Of a stretch of 64,000 nt of DNA, positions 49,643 to 60,972 are shown in pieces (position 1 is the stretch's first letter; each line of letters starts with the position of its first letter). The notes beneath the pieces are model-generated. The model had not been told where the DNA came from. It searched no databases and saw only the letters and a program-made list of their open reading frames with translations. Source of the DNA: Aplysia californica (Eukaryota; Mollusca; Gastropoda; Aplysiida; Aplysiidae); NCBI RefSeq assembly GCF_000002075.1, contig NW_004797526.1:458256-522255 (forward strand), in the 5' to 3' direction. Made by a program: the position numbers and the translations under genes.

Positions 49643-50136
49643 CAATGATAGTACATAACAAGATGGGCCACTCAGCCAAAAAAGTGTCCGCAGGAAGTAT
49701 GCTCTTTGCTTCAGATGGCGCTGCAGTCTGTTTTGAAGCTCTCTTTCGTTTTTCCAGAAAAAGAATAGGAATAGCACCTCCTTGCGTGCGCAGATCGACT
49801 GCTGTTCATCAGCAGTTCGGGTACGTTCAGTGCGGAGTTTTAGTTTTTAAAATTTTAATGACCTCTCGCCTTTCACTCTAAAGTCAAATTAAACAAAGAA
49901 AACCATCACCCTTTCCTCCGGAAGAGGTTTTTTGTCAGCGTAACCATTTTAAAAAAGCGTTCTTCCGAAATTTATCCCAAAACTTGCTAGTTTCACTTTG
50001 ATTTTTTAAAACTCAAGTAGGGTAACTCTGTTCGCAAAGAGTGCGCTTTTGTGAAGAGGGCGCCACCAAATTTTGAGGACACTTTTTTAATTGGCTCAAA
50101 GAGAGAAGTGGCCCATCTTGTTATGTACTATCATTG
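49643..50136. mobile_element. MITE with ACATAACAAGATGGGCCACT ends, copy 1
   Basis: Ends CAATGATAGTACATAACAAG and CTTGTTATGTACTATCATTG are perfect inverted repeats that continue inward (GATGGGCCACT against AGTGGCCCATC). A shorter relative lies at 61645-61914. No transposase. Confidence 0.82.
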
Positions 50137-52018
50137 GTACAAGACGTTGGTACCAAAGATAGTGACGATACCAAAGATCAAGTACAATCTTTGACGATAC
50201 CTGTCCATCAGCTATTTTCAGGGGATAAATATAATAATAGGAAGTAATGTTTGGTACCGGCCAAGACACAGTAAGACTTACTGAGTCTTGGGTACCGGTA
50301 CTGTTACAATGGAGTCCGCTTATTAAACCGGCCACGGTTATAACATCGGCCTAGGTTTTCTTGGATCCAAGAATGCCTAAATGTAGGCCTATTACAATTA
50401 AGTCCGCATAAACCGAAATCCGCCGAACTGCCGGATTTTCCGCGGTTTTTGCAGGATTTTCAAATGGATTATTTTAATAAAACGGGGATTTTTTTCTCTT
50501 TCTAGAATTTAAGAATACTGGTATAGCCACTTTGGGGAGTGGTTGTTTGCAAAGACAAACGCGGTTTTCCTATTATGTCGATGATATTGATACCTAAGAA
50601 AAAACAGCTTGTAGTTTGTAAAAATGGAAGTAAATTATAACTGCGTATTCAAGCCCAGCCTACTGATCGAAAAACTGCACATTGCATTGCACGTAAAATC
50701 CCCGATCACAGTCAAAACATTATGTTTTAATACTGATTTATGGGTGTCTTATAAGGATTAATTAAGTACATATAAGGGCATCTGTGTTGTGATCAACTTT
50801 TGTAAAATAATAATAATTGTTATTATTATAATAATTATAATAATAATAACAAATTGCACCTACAGTGGCCTATATATTGTAATCTGAGTTACCTCGAGTA
50901 AAATAAACGGTTACGAGTTGCTTTCTGCAGACTATACAGTGCATTTTCCGCTGAGACTAAAGATCCTATTCTACAACTACAAGATAAATTTACCTCTAAA
51001 AAGGCGATCTAGATAGAAGCTCTGGAAAGTGGCACAACCTCAGATTTTATAGGGGTGAGGGTTAATTTTTTGTTTGTTTATTTGTTTGGGGGTTGTTGTT
51101 TTTTTGCATGCGACTTTTTTTTATTTAGATTTAAGAGACCTTGCAGTAAAGGATCTTTCTTTGCTGAAGGATCAAAGATTCTCTACTAGAGAACTTTTAC
51201 GTCATTTGATATGACCTTCGTATTCTTGGTTGTCCTTCTAATATAAGCCAGGAGAATCTGTGGTTATGAAACACAGTCGATACTGGTATCTTGAAAGAGA
51301 AGTTGGTATCGACAACAAGTGTCAGTCGGGAATTCCCGCATTCATAAGTTGTAGGAGACAAAAACCAAGGGTCCTTAGCAGAGGGATAGTTTAGTTTGAG
51401 TTTGAGAATTGTAACAACGGTGCTTGTACTTCGTAGAGAAGGAAATCTTGATGATTGCGTTCGCGAGTTACACCAATTTTTTTAGAAACAAGTAAGTATT
51501 TAAAGGTAGCCCCAAATTAAAACTGTAATGCACTGCCATAGCGTGTAGAGATCCACACTGAAACAAAAGTGGTTGCCTCACTCTCAGAAACAGACGTCGC
51601 AGAGCGACGGGCGATGCTTTTGCTTTTCGGCTTTTACCCCAACTAACTTTACTAACCAGTTGCCTAAAATAGATCCTGCTTATAGAAAGAGAAGTAATGA
51701 TGATGTCAGCCTTCAGGTTGAGGAGTATGACCACTTTATCGCCAATTGCCTGTTTAGATTCGAGAGCGATCACTGTGTAGACCTATTGAAATATAATTTT
51801 ATGAATTGTGACTTTTCTGGTGTTTGTAATTTTAATATGATTAGGATTAGGAGGGCCTGTTTCAAAATCATCTTATAAAGAAAAAATGTTTTAAAAAATA
51901 AAGCTCATCCACAAGCCGCGAGTGGTTTTTTTTGGGTAAGTTTATATAGATCTAGATCTAGATCTAGATCTAGATCTAGTAGGATTTTAATTTTAAAGTA
52001 TTCCCTATTCAAACGCAA
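50137..52018. other. intergenic DNA: no gene recognised
   Basis: Contains direct repeats GGAGTCCGCTTATTAAACCG and AAGTCCGCATAAACCG (50310-50420), an ATT/AAT-rich stretch (50808-50850) and a short (AGATCT)n tract (about 51948-51980). No ORF resembles a known family. Confidence 0.45.
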
Positions 52019-52019
52019 G

Positions 52020-52021
52020 TG

Positions 52022-52095
<74 letters not shown>

Positions 52096-52111
52096 CCTCC
52101 CTCTCCCTCCT

Positions 52112-52156
<45 letters not shown>

Positions 52157-52228
52157 TCTCTGAGTCTCCCTCTCCCCCCCTCCCTCCCTCTCTCTGCTCT
52201 CTCTCTCTCTGCTCTCTCTCTCTCTCTG

Positions 52229-52264
<36 letters not shown>
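52020..52264. repeat. long (TC)n microsatellite with CCCTCC interruptions
   Basis: About 240 bp of CT dinucleotides broken by a few CCTCCC and GAGTC-type interruptions, about 0.8 kb upstream of the BAK-like coding exon. Confidence 0.95.
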
Positions 52265-52523
52265 GTCCAGTGTACTTGAAGGCTCTGGACTGATTCTAAA
52301 TTTAGTTAAGTTACACCTCTAGATTTGTTGCTACTCAGGTGAACAGGAAGTTTGAGCCTTTTGACAGGTTTATTTAATGATCTTTTGTGGTTCAGTCTTT
52401 AATTCTCACCTCCTCCCTCAACGGTTCAACCTGAGCCCCATGTCCTTTCATTACTTGGAACTTCTTATTATCTTCTGTGAGGTTTGTCGTGACAGCTGGT
52501 TTCATAGCTTACTAGCTCAAAGG

Positions 52524-52942
52524 ATATATGTGTCACAACGCAGTGGAATCAGGCACTCGTCTATTTTTGCATGTGGAGTTAAAGGCTATTGGTTGGTTCA
52601 TTCAGCTTGTTCGTTTGTCTTGCTTTTGATTCCCAAAGTACCCATAAAATCTCTAGATATTTGTGATTGAAGGAGGTCAGGGTCGTCTTGTTTCAAAGGT
52701 AAAGTAAACGGGAAAATGGCTGACTTCCATAGATTGAGAGTCCTTGAAAACTGAAAATTTTACAATTTTTGTGCCTTCAATCAACGCTTTTCAGTAAAAG
52801 TCGCACAATTTTAAATGGAATAAAAGGTGTGGAGCCCAAAAAAAATTCAATAAAAATAGACACACGGGCGGAAAAATTCTGGTTTCTTCAATTTCATTAT
52901 TTTGACGAACGCTTGATTTCACCACGCTGCCTCACATATATA
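52524..52942. mobile_element. MITE, family with GTGGAATCAGGC ends, copy 1
   Basis: The left end ATATGTGTCACAACGCAGTG (then GAATCAGGCACTCGTC) is inverted at the right end (GACGAACGCTTGATTTCACC then ACGCTGCCTCACATAT). Related 3' halves lie at 54740-55215 and 58960-59205, and a related 5' end at 12900-12965. It lies 50 nt before the BAK-like acceptor at 52991. Confidence 0.75.
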
Positions 52943-53058
52943 TATATGTGTCAGCTTTGAATCAAAACTTCCCTGAATGATTTTGTTTCAGGTTTTGACC
53001 ACACCGGTGCTGACTGGAGAAAAGTCCTTCATGGTCTAAATTCTAAAGCATTGTCAGT

Positions 53059-56000
53059 ATGGAGCCATCAGTTCAACGCAGTCTGTCACAGCGGAGAGAC
53101 TCTGGGGTCTCCCTGAACAAACTTGTTATTCCACCTTTGGATACATCCCAGGAAGTTATTGTTGTTCCTTCTGGAATTCCGAGGGATAAGCATGAAGAAG
53201 TTGTGGAAGAAGGTAGAGAGCTGTTCACAAACTTTGTATCGAGTGAAATTCAGAGGGTTCCTAATTTCTCCTACGAAGATATTCCGTTGCGGTGAGTAAT
53301 ACTTTGTCCTGCTCGTATTGGTATTTTTTTGGGTGTTTTTTTTTTGTTTCCTTAATGTGTGTGTGTGTTTTGCTTTAAAAACAGATCAGCCTTGGTCAGG
53401 CATGTTTACCATCATAGTCTAAATTGATATCCTGTTAACTATAATAATACACTACTGTACTAACTTTATACAGACTGAATGCAATGTAATGCTCCTTCAG
53501 ACAGGTATTTTTTATCAATTTATATGTTATAAATTATGATCCGTCATTGACTTTAAAGCATCAACTGACCATTGAAAACATACTGTATTTTTAAATCAAC
53601 TTGGTGTAAAACTCTACTATAAGTTTGTAATGTAAACAGACATCAAGTAGTAGATTGTTGACAAGCACACTCTATGCAGACTCTGAAAGTAAACCATTGA
53701 CCGTACTTTATCAACCAACGTTAGACTGCAAAAAGGTTTTATTTTATTGTCCCAGTTGAAAGAATGTGTAGTTTAGACATAATCATTGATTTTTTATTTC
53801 ATTTTCTAAGGACTCCACCAGGATACAAAGATCCTTTGTGGGCTAAAACAGGCAGAGACTTGCGACTTATGGCAGATGACTTTTCAAAAACTCGTGGGAG
53901 AGCGCAAGTGCAGAGAAGAGCTGAGCAGGTATATTTTTATGTCCTATTTATGTTAACCACTCATCAAAAATGTATTTTGGTAGGGTGACCAGTTCCTTTC
54001 CACGCCGCTTTTACTTCCCCAACTCGAAGTCGGAGATGAGTGCACTAATCACTCCGCCACCGCACCCTCTACTCTGAGCAGTTGATATCTAAATTATGAT
54101 TTAGTGCATTATACAAAAAGTGCAGAGATGACTAAATGTCCAAGGGAATGTAGTCACCTCTGGTGGCATTTGACATAAAACACAGGGCTCTATCATAAAT
54201 TTAAATATCACTAGGTTTTGGAAAAGGAAGATATTTGCATTCCAGTAGTTTACTCTTTTGAATTTCTGTCGTAAAGCATATATCGATTTTTGGCCCAGAG
54301 GAGATGTTTGTCAGCTATATGAATTTCATTTTTCGCAAGACTGATTCTACGCTAAGCTCTAAGATAGACCACAGAGTGTTCAAGCCTTAATTACTCGCCC
54401 AAAAGTGATCATCAGAAAGAGGAACAAAACTTAAATTCAACCTTCAGGCAGCAACAGAAATTACTTTTCTTGCGAGCCTAATTTTGTGTGTATTCTGGGT
54501 CAAGAATTTGAATTTTGCGGAGACAAACCAATACTCAGCATTCTCTTTCATTTCTAAGAAATGTGAGTTATACTTTCTCATTTTGATATAGATGTACAAT
54601 GTCATCATCAGTAACTTCTGTCCAGCTCGAACATTCTCATGAAACCGCTACCTACAACTTGAAACCTTTAAGGTTCACTTTAAAATATAATTGTTCAGAG
54701 GTAAAATTAATGAGAAATCGCCAACAGAATGTGATAACTTCAATAGCTTGAGAGTTCTTGAAAACTGAAAATTGACACATTTTGTACCTTCAGTCAACAT
54801 TTTTCATTAAAATCCACAAAGAAATGTGTTTTTATATATGTGAAAAGTGCTGACAAAATGAGTTATTTCTGGAAATCCCCAAATGAAGATATTGGCCAAA
54901 AATCGATACTAGGGTCAAATTGTTTATTTTCTATTGATGCCACATTCTTTAAGTATAACTTGCTTTTTATTACTTCATACTTCTAAACTGTAAAAACTTC
55001 ACCTATAGGCATGATGTATCTATTTAAATAAGGCTTGAATCCGAGAAGCAACTCAATTTGTCAGCACCCTTCACACATATATATAGAGAGAGAGACATAA
55101 AAGATGTTGAGCCAAAAAACAAAAATTCTATAAAAATTACTCAGCTGACGGAAAATTGAGTTTCTTCAATTTCATTATTTTGACGAGCGCTTGATTTCAC
55201 CACGATGCCTCACACATATGTTATTTCTTGTCTTGTTGGCATAACTGTGAGTACCCATTTGATTTCTGATTTTAAATTATCACAACTTTCTTTTTTCTTT
55301 TCAGGTGGGAACAGATGTCACCTTTGAACAGTTCCATGACTTGTTGTCTCAGATCTTCTGTGAAGGGGGAATAACCAGAGAAAGGATTGTTGTGCTTTTT
55401 TTTTTCTGCTCGGATGTGGCTATACAAGCTCTCCGTGCTGGCAAAAACTTGTTCATGACTTTTCTCAACTGGTCCCTCACTTTTATTTCTGAGAAGATCT
55501 GCACCTGGGTGTACCAGCATGGTGGATGGGTAAGTCTCTTTCTCATTATTTATATTTGTTTCTTTGCATTTTAAAGTTAAAGGTTTGATCGGAGTAAAAA
55601 TTGAAACTAACAAAACAAATACAGTGGAACCTACTCTAACAGCTAACAGTGTAAGACAAACCACTTGCTCTAATGGCCACTTGCCATGTACTACCTTTGG
55701 TACTTTTTACATTATAATGAGACTGTGTAAGACAGTCACCACTTAACTCCTCAGCAATAGATGGCAGTATTAAACACTTTCGACTGTATACTGAATAAAG
55801 GTACTTTCTCCCCATCAGTCTCTTTATAATGTCAGATTTAGGACGAATTTGGTAAAACAATCCAGATTGCTTTTAAAAATAGTAGCCAGCTGTATTTGAA
55901 ATAATTCAATGCGACTATTTAGACAATATGAACTACAGACCAATCTTGTTTTTTCTTCTTTTTGTACAGATTGGTCTTTACCTGTTGTCTACAGTTTAAA

Positions 56001-56458
56001 ATGTATTAGAGAATCTGAAGTTTAAAAAATGAACATTTAGACTAAAGGAAAACAAAAGCAAAAGACTATTGAGATGATGATCTTTTCTGGCTCGTCACTC
56101 ATCGTAAGTCTGTGTATTATGGATTTTTGAAATATCGTTTGAATGCAGGAAGGCTCATTAGGAGACTGCATATTTGTGTAACTTTCAATATCCTATGCTG
56201 CTTGTGTGCATCGCTGGGTTTTTTTCTTTTGTTTGGCCTGATAGCCTCTTTTCAGCCTAATTCGTGGTTTCTTTTCAAGTAACTTTTTTAAACTTATTGT
56301 TATTAATCTAATCAATGCTGTTTTTTGTTGTTTTTTTCTTTTTACAGGGTCAAGTTGTGGCAAAGCCATTTAATTCCGTCAACAAATTCTTCCTGTGGGC
56401 AGCAGTGGTTGGCTGTTTATTCCTTCTATTCCGTTACTACAGGAAGAAACTTCTTTGA
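53059..56458 (+). CDS. BCL2-family pro-apoptotic effector (BAK/BAX-like), 4 coding exons
   Basis: BAK/BAX proteins oligomerise in the outer mitochondrial membrane and release cytochrome c. Coding exons: 53059-53291, 53811-53928, 55305-55529, 56348-56458 (TGA). Phases 2, 0 and 0 give about 228 aa; human BAK is 211. The first coding exon probably starts at 52992 after TTTGTTTCAG, with 67 nt of leader, so a further upstream 5' UTR exon is likely. Residues 46-66 (EEVVEEGRELFTNFV) resemble BAK helix 1. BH3 is at 92-106 (GRDLRLMADDFSKTR, with Ala for the usual Gly before Asp). The BH1 region is 123-160 (FEQFHDLLSQIF, RERIVVLFFFCSDVA), where the usual NWGR is not conserved. BH2 is at about 185-192 (WVYQHGGW). 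Residues 204-221 (FFLWAAVVGCLFLLF) are a membrane anchor with a basic tail (RYYRKKLL). BAK is favoured over BAX by the long N-terminus and the helix 1 region. Confidence 0.88.
53988..54075 (-). mobile_element. tRNA-derived SINE fragment
   Basis: The minus strand reads GGTGGCGGAGTGATTAGTGC, a clear tRNA-like A-box region, followed by GACTTCGAGTTGGGGAAGTA as at 15775-15910. It lies in intron 2 of the BAK-like gene. Confidence 0.65.
54740..55215. mobile_element. related MITE copy in BAK-like intron 2
   Basis: Shares GAGTTCTTGAAAACTGAAAA and TTTCTTCAATTTCATTATTT then TGACGAGCGCTTGATTTCAC with 52524-52942. About 250 bp extra lies between the shared blocks. A further inverted pair, TATCGATTTTTGGCC (54283) and GGCCAAAAATCGATA (54896), brackets 54283-54910. 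Confidence 0.6.
55622..55786. mobile_element. 165-bp Tigger-like MITE in BAK-like intron 3
   Basis: TA-flanked (55620-55621, 55787-55788). Ends CAGTGGAACCTACTCTAACA and ACACTTTCGACTG; GTGTAAGACA occurs twice inside, in the style of 8325-9139. It begins 93 nt after the donor of exon 3. Confidence 0.7.
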
Positions 56459-57400
56459 CTTTGAAGAGAGGCAGCAATGGTCATGGTCTAGGAGGAGGAT
56501 TGAGATAACCCTCGGAAAACAGAACTGGCTATGTCGTGTCATAATATAGAGTTTCCTGGGGAAATCAGGGGTGAAAATGAAACAATATTTTTGTACAAAA
56601 ATATAGCTTTAGAATATGGATTAGTAATACATTGCCAGAAATATCATAACAGGAAGGAATCGAAAGGTACATGATTTGATAGTGGAAAAAGAATTACAAA
56701 TTAGTATCATCAATATTTTTAGTAGTAGTGGTACTGATTTTGTTTTTTGAGAGGCTATATGCTCATTTCCGGGAAAATGTCACGCTTGCCTTGAAGGATA
56801 TTCACCCTTACAGTTAGCTTTTGGTTATCAAAAGTGATCAAGGGTTAAAGTTTATGAAAGTTGATAACTGAATGCCTTTAATGAAATATTGAAGACCTTT
56901 ACTGCTGTCTCATTTGATCATGTTGAAAATACATGTACTATTATAACCAATGCATTCTGACGAAAAAGTATTTGATCTCATTAGCAAAATGGCAGAAATC
57001 ATTGATTGATTTAACATACAATATCAACTAATTAAAACAGATCACTATTTTTCTTCTTAAAAAAAAAACCCCCAACTTTTTAAGGCGGCCAGGACTTATA
57101 GATTTACTTGCTGGCAGAAGAAAGTTTTCAAAATGATATCAATTTTGCAGTGGGCTATACAGCATTAGTGTAATTGTTTGTTATTTTATTCAATTCTAGA
57201 ATATTAATACTAATAGATACATTGTTAAAAACTAGTACTGGGTAATGTGTGAACCTGGTTGATGTATTCAATCGATCAAAGCACACTACGTTGTTTGGAC
57301 CGGAGGAAGTTAAAACTTTGTTCTTTGAAGAGGGTTTTATTTGGAGCCAATATGATACGAGTCGAGATTATTTACCACAGGAGTGACTTTCTGTTTTTGT
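56459..57400 (+). other. 3' UTR/downstream region of the BAK-like gene
   Basis: AT-rich, no ORF of note. The poly(A) site could not be chosen. Confidence 0.5.
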
Positions 57401-57404
57401 TTTA

Positions 57405-57570
57405 GTAAGAGTTTTACGGCACTTGCAACACAATAGGCCGTATAAGTGCCGAAGATTAGAGGTGTTACAAGAGAGTAACAAACACAAAAAAGAAGGAGGG
57501 GAGATAGGATGATAGATGTTGGGTAGGAAAGAAGGAGCTAACTGCACCAGAGCACCCACCAACCTCCCAT
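57405..57570 (-). mobile_element. SINE-like repeat with TGCAGTTGCGAG-family tail
   Basis: AGTAAGAGTTTTACGGCACT then TGCAACACAATAGGCC, AGAGGTGTTACAAGAGAGTA, GGAAAGAAGGAGCTAACTGC and AGAGCACCCACCAACC. Reverse of 10700-10892. Confidence 0.7.
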
Positions 57571-57836
57571 TTTGTTTCTGTTTGTGAATTGAGATTATTT
57601 AGTGGCATGAGATAACATAGTTAACAATAATGGTTTTTATTTTTCCGAGGCCAGATTGTAAACAGCGAAAAATATTATAGTACAACAGGTTTTTGGGGAT
57701 TTTTTGCTTTGCGGAAAACATATTTTCAGGTGTCAGTCTTACATTGATGTCCTCTCAGATATGAAAAGACAAGAAGCACATGTTTCATGTATATGGGCGT
57801 TCCCAGTCTTTTCAAAAGACATATCTTAGTTTCATA

Positions 57837-58743
57837 CAGTGGGCCCCACTTTTTACAGTTTTAACAGGATTTCAGCTGTAGTGGGCTTATATTAAATATC
57901 CTCGAGTCCTGTCTCTTATAGTGTACTGTAAAAAAGTTCTTTTATAACAGGCATTCGGGCTGACATGTTAGACTATAACAGTGGTCCAACCATCGACACA
58001 ATCCTAAAACAAACGGACAAGAAAGCTGAAAAACGAAATAAATGAAGCAAATCAACATTAATGGCACATCGCATGGCACCTTCATGACTCACAGTAGGCC
58101 AGAATTGACTGTGTACACATTTTATGATCATGATGTGTCATACCTTGTGTGCAGGGAAGGGAGGAGATGGGGGGGGGGGAGCTGAACGCACTTTGTTGAT
58201 GGAAGTCATGTCAATGAGATAGCATGATCTTGGTCTGGCACATCGTCACATTGTTTCCCCTCTATGGGTGGCGAGACTTGTAATAGGAATTACTGACTGA
58301 ATGAAAAGTAGGCACTGCATGCAGATCTATGTGTGCTCCTTTTCCCAAATGTGGTAAAATTTCGATTACTAGTCAATGTAAAGCACACAGGGTATGCTGT
58401 AGACTGTTGAGCATGAATTGTTCCTGTTTGCAAGTATAATAATAATAATTATTATTATTATTATTATCACTCGTGCTTCTCAAATTATTCTTGTCAACCT
58501 CAATGAGACTAAAATGCTTAGAAAAAAAGAAGATATAGATGAGGAGGACAAAATTTCAGTGGGAAAAAAAAAACGGAGCAATGACTGATAAATTGTTTGT
58601 GGGTTATCTATGTAGTAAAAGGGATCCCATTCGTTAATCATTAGTTGTAGTGTGTGTAAACTTGATCCCCATCTGTAACAGGTTGGGCTATAACAGGGAC
58701 ATCACGTCGGTCGCGGAAGTCTTGTAACAACCAGGGCCCACTG
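57837..58743. mobile_element. TA-flanked DNA element with CAGTGGGCCC ends
   Basis: A 907-bp element: left end CAGTGGGCCCCACTTTTTAC, right end AACCAGGGCCCACTG, TA at 57835-57836 and 58744-58745. Repeated inner motifs TATAACAG and CTGTAACAGG recall Tigger/pogo subterminal repeats. No transposase frame. An (ATT)n tract at 58438-58466 lies inside. Confidence 0.75.
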
Positions 58744-58954
58744 TAATATAGATCTATGGGAATAGATTGTTATTGTTCACTATGTCTTTTTAATGGAAGG
58801 CAGAGCTCATGAGTTGACAAATTGTAGGTCTATATATATAGAGAGCCAACATCATCTGTATACCTGAAAAAAATTCCCCATTTATCTAGAATTTTATAAG
58901 TCGAGATTTGGGGGATTGAAGGACGTAGGGGGTCACCTGGTTTCAGAGAAATTA

Positions 58955-59205
58955 GCCATCTAAATTTGTTGACTTTCATAGCTACCATGTCCTTGGAAAC
59001 AGTATATATTTACATTTTAGTGCCTCAAATCAAAGTTTTTCAGTAAATTCCACGTATAAATATGTTTTTGAATGGTCATATTAAGTGTTGAGCTAAGAAA
59101 AAAAAATTCGATAAAAATTGTTAAACCAGCAGAAAAAATGACGGTTTCTTCGATTTCATTATTTTGACGATCACCTGATTTCACCACAATGCCTCACATT
59201 TCATG
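58955..59205. mobile_element. MITE fragment, third copy of the 52524-52942 family
   Basis: Shares TTTTTCAGTAAATTCCAC, TTGAGCTAAGAAAAA and TTTCATTATTTTGACGATCA then CCTGATTTCACCACAATGCC with 52524-52942 and 54740-55215. Confidence 0.65.
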
Positions 59206-59738
59206 TCCCTTAACATTAGACAATCGTTGCTAAATAACAGAAGGCAGCATTGAAACTCCATTTTTCCACCAACTTCATATTTGTTCTTAGGCTGGATGTA
59301 CAAAGGGTTTGACTGTGTTCTTTTTAAAAATATTTTTCATCAAGTTCAAATGTAAATGCATGCAGCTGGAACAAAGGTTCTTGATTGACATTGCAGTGAA
59401 AGAGACAGATGGGTACATCATTCCCCAGCCACAATCCATTATGTCTGTAGCCATCAATAATCATGGACAATTCTATTGTGGGGGCAGATTGTCACTACGT
59501 AGTTTTGTCAAGACAAAATCATTTTCAAACTTGTGAGTTGCTGCAGTCACAGCCAAACCCTCGCCTCATGTCAAAGCAACAATTTGACAAGTGAATGTTA
59601 TAGTTTCTGAGACCTTTAGATTTAAAAGACATATATTTTTTTTACTGACACAATGATTGAAAGCTTTGTTGGTTGTAACAGTTAACACTTTGCGATCACT
59701 TGGCATAATAATGCGCCGATGAAAATTATCCGTTCAGG

Positions 59739-60086
59739 TCACCTGGCGCCAGACCCGAGAAGTCCGTTGCAGTCACTCTCCTGGCTGGGTGACCAGATGG
59801 AGTATTTTGTACAGCTGTTTCGGTCTAAGTGATCCGTGTCCTGTTTTGGCAATGCCTGCCTGAACTCAAGAACATGAGTTTCTTTGACTGCTTGTTTGGC
59901 AGTTTGAGGTAGATTCTCTTTCTCTTTTTGATCTTTTACCAGAAATTTCTCAAAAATGTCCATATCAGATTTCCCAACTTCAGTCAACTGCAAATTTGGA
60001 ACATAAGCAATTTGGCTAGTCGTAAGTTTTACTTTGTAAAGTTGTAAAATTATATTTCCTATATTCCCGAACAATTGTGTAGTCAA
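59739..60086 (-). CDS. unrecognised ORF inside the piggyBac-like element
   Basis: A 115-codon open frame, including KSDMDIFEKFLVKDQKEKEN and LEFRQALPKQDTDHLDRN. Its composition looks more protein-like than other random frames nearby. A possible acceptor (TTTGCAG) precedes LTEVGKSDMD at about 59995. No family recognised. It could be a transposase remnant or the last exon of an unknown gene; equally it may not be expressed. Confidence 0.25.
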   Translation of the reverse strand: MTTQLFGNIGNIILQLYKVKLTTSQIAYVPNLQLTEVGKSDMDIFEKFLVKDQKEKENLPQTAKQAVKETHVLEFRQALPKQDTDHLDRNSCTKYSIWSPSQESDCNGLLGSGAR

Positions 60087-60662
60087 AATATGCCATGTGA
60101 CTCATTTTTGTCTTATTGCCACTTTACATAGAACTTTGATAATACGAACTTCTCAGGACTAGAAAATTTCTTCGTGTTCGTCAGATTTTGTGTTTAAAAA
60201 AGTTGCTATGCATAGAATAAAGAGGGGAAAAAATACACCCAAAAAACGGGGATTCTTTCATGATGACAGGAATTTTGTACCAAAAGGCTTCATGTTATGA
60301 CAACTCTAAAAAGTCTAATCTGTCCCTGTGGTTATAATATGCACCCAGCTTAATTTAGCAAAATTTGATATTTTTTTGCGTAATTTCTGATTATTTTCCT
60401 TTATCATTCTTTGTTAAAATTAACAGAATTCGCATAATTTCACTTTTTTGGCTCAGTGTGCATAATTTCAAAATGTTTCTTGCATAAAACGAAGGGGACA
60501 ATCTAATGCATTTACTTCTAGTCAAAATGCTCATGAACAGTTTGGATGCTTGTTGGGTAGGTGTCAGTTATTGCAGTTTTACATTTACTGCTCTCGGAAT
60601 TGCTTCTATATTCTGTAAGTGTGGGTGTGGTGTTCATAATTATATATACTTACTCAAATTAA

Positions 60663-60972
60663 CCCTTCCAGCCCCAGCTCATTTTTGTGCACTCTCTAAC
60701 CCCAGTCCCAGCCAATACAGCAGTATTTCAGAAAAAGAGGCATGCATTCTAAAAAGTGATGTAGTATCTTTGTAATCAGGTTTAAATAATAACTTATAAC
60801 AATGTTTACTGGTAAATGAACAAATATTATGAAATTATGAAAATTAAAGTTTAATTAAGATCGCTAATTTCGAAAAATACGCAAATTTGATCCCCCTCCC
60901 CCCGGAAACTGAGAATGTACGCTCATGAGACAAGAGCTGCTAAAAATATATACGCACTTGGGGCTGGAAGGC
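60663..60972. mobile_element. piggyBac-like MITE with TTAA duplication
   Basis: TTAA at 60659-60662 and 60973-60976. Ends CCCTTCCAGCCCCAGCTC and TTGGGGCTGGAAGGC are inverted with one terminal mismatch. It is 310 bp with no ORF of its own. TTAA plus a C-rich terminus is the hallmark of piggyBac-derived elements. Confidence 0.8.

Noticed and set aside
52019-52279. Ser-Leu repeat ORF
   Set aside because: Low-complexity translation of (TC)n.
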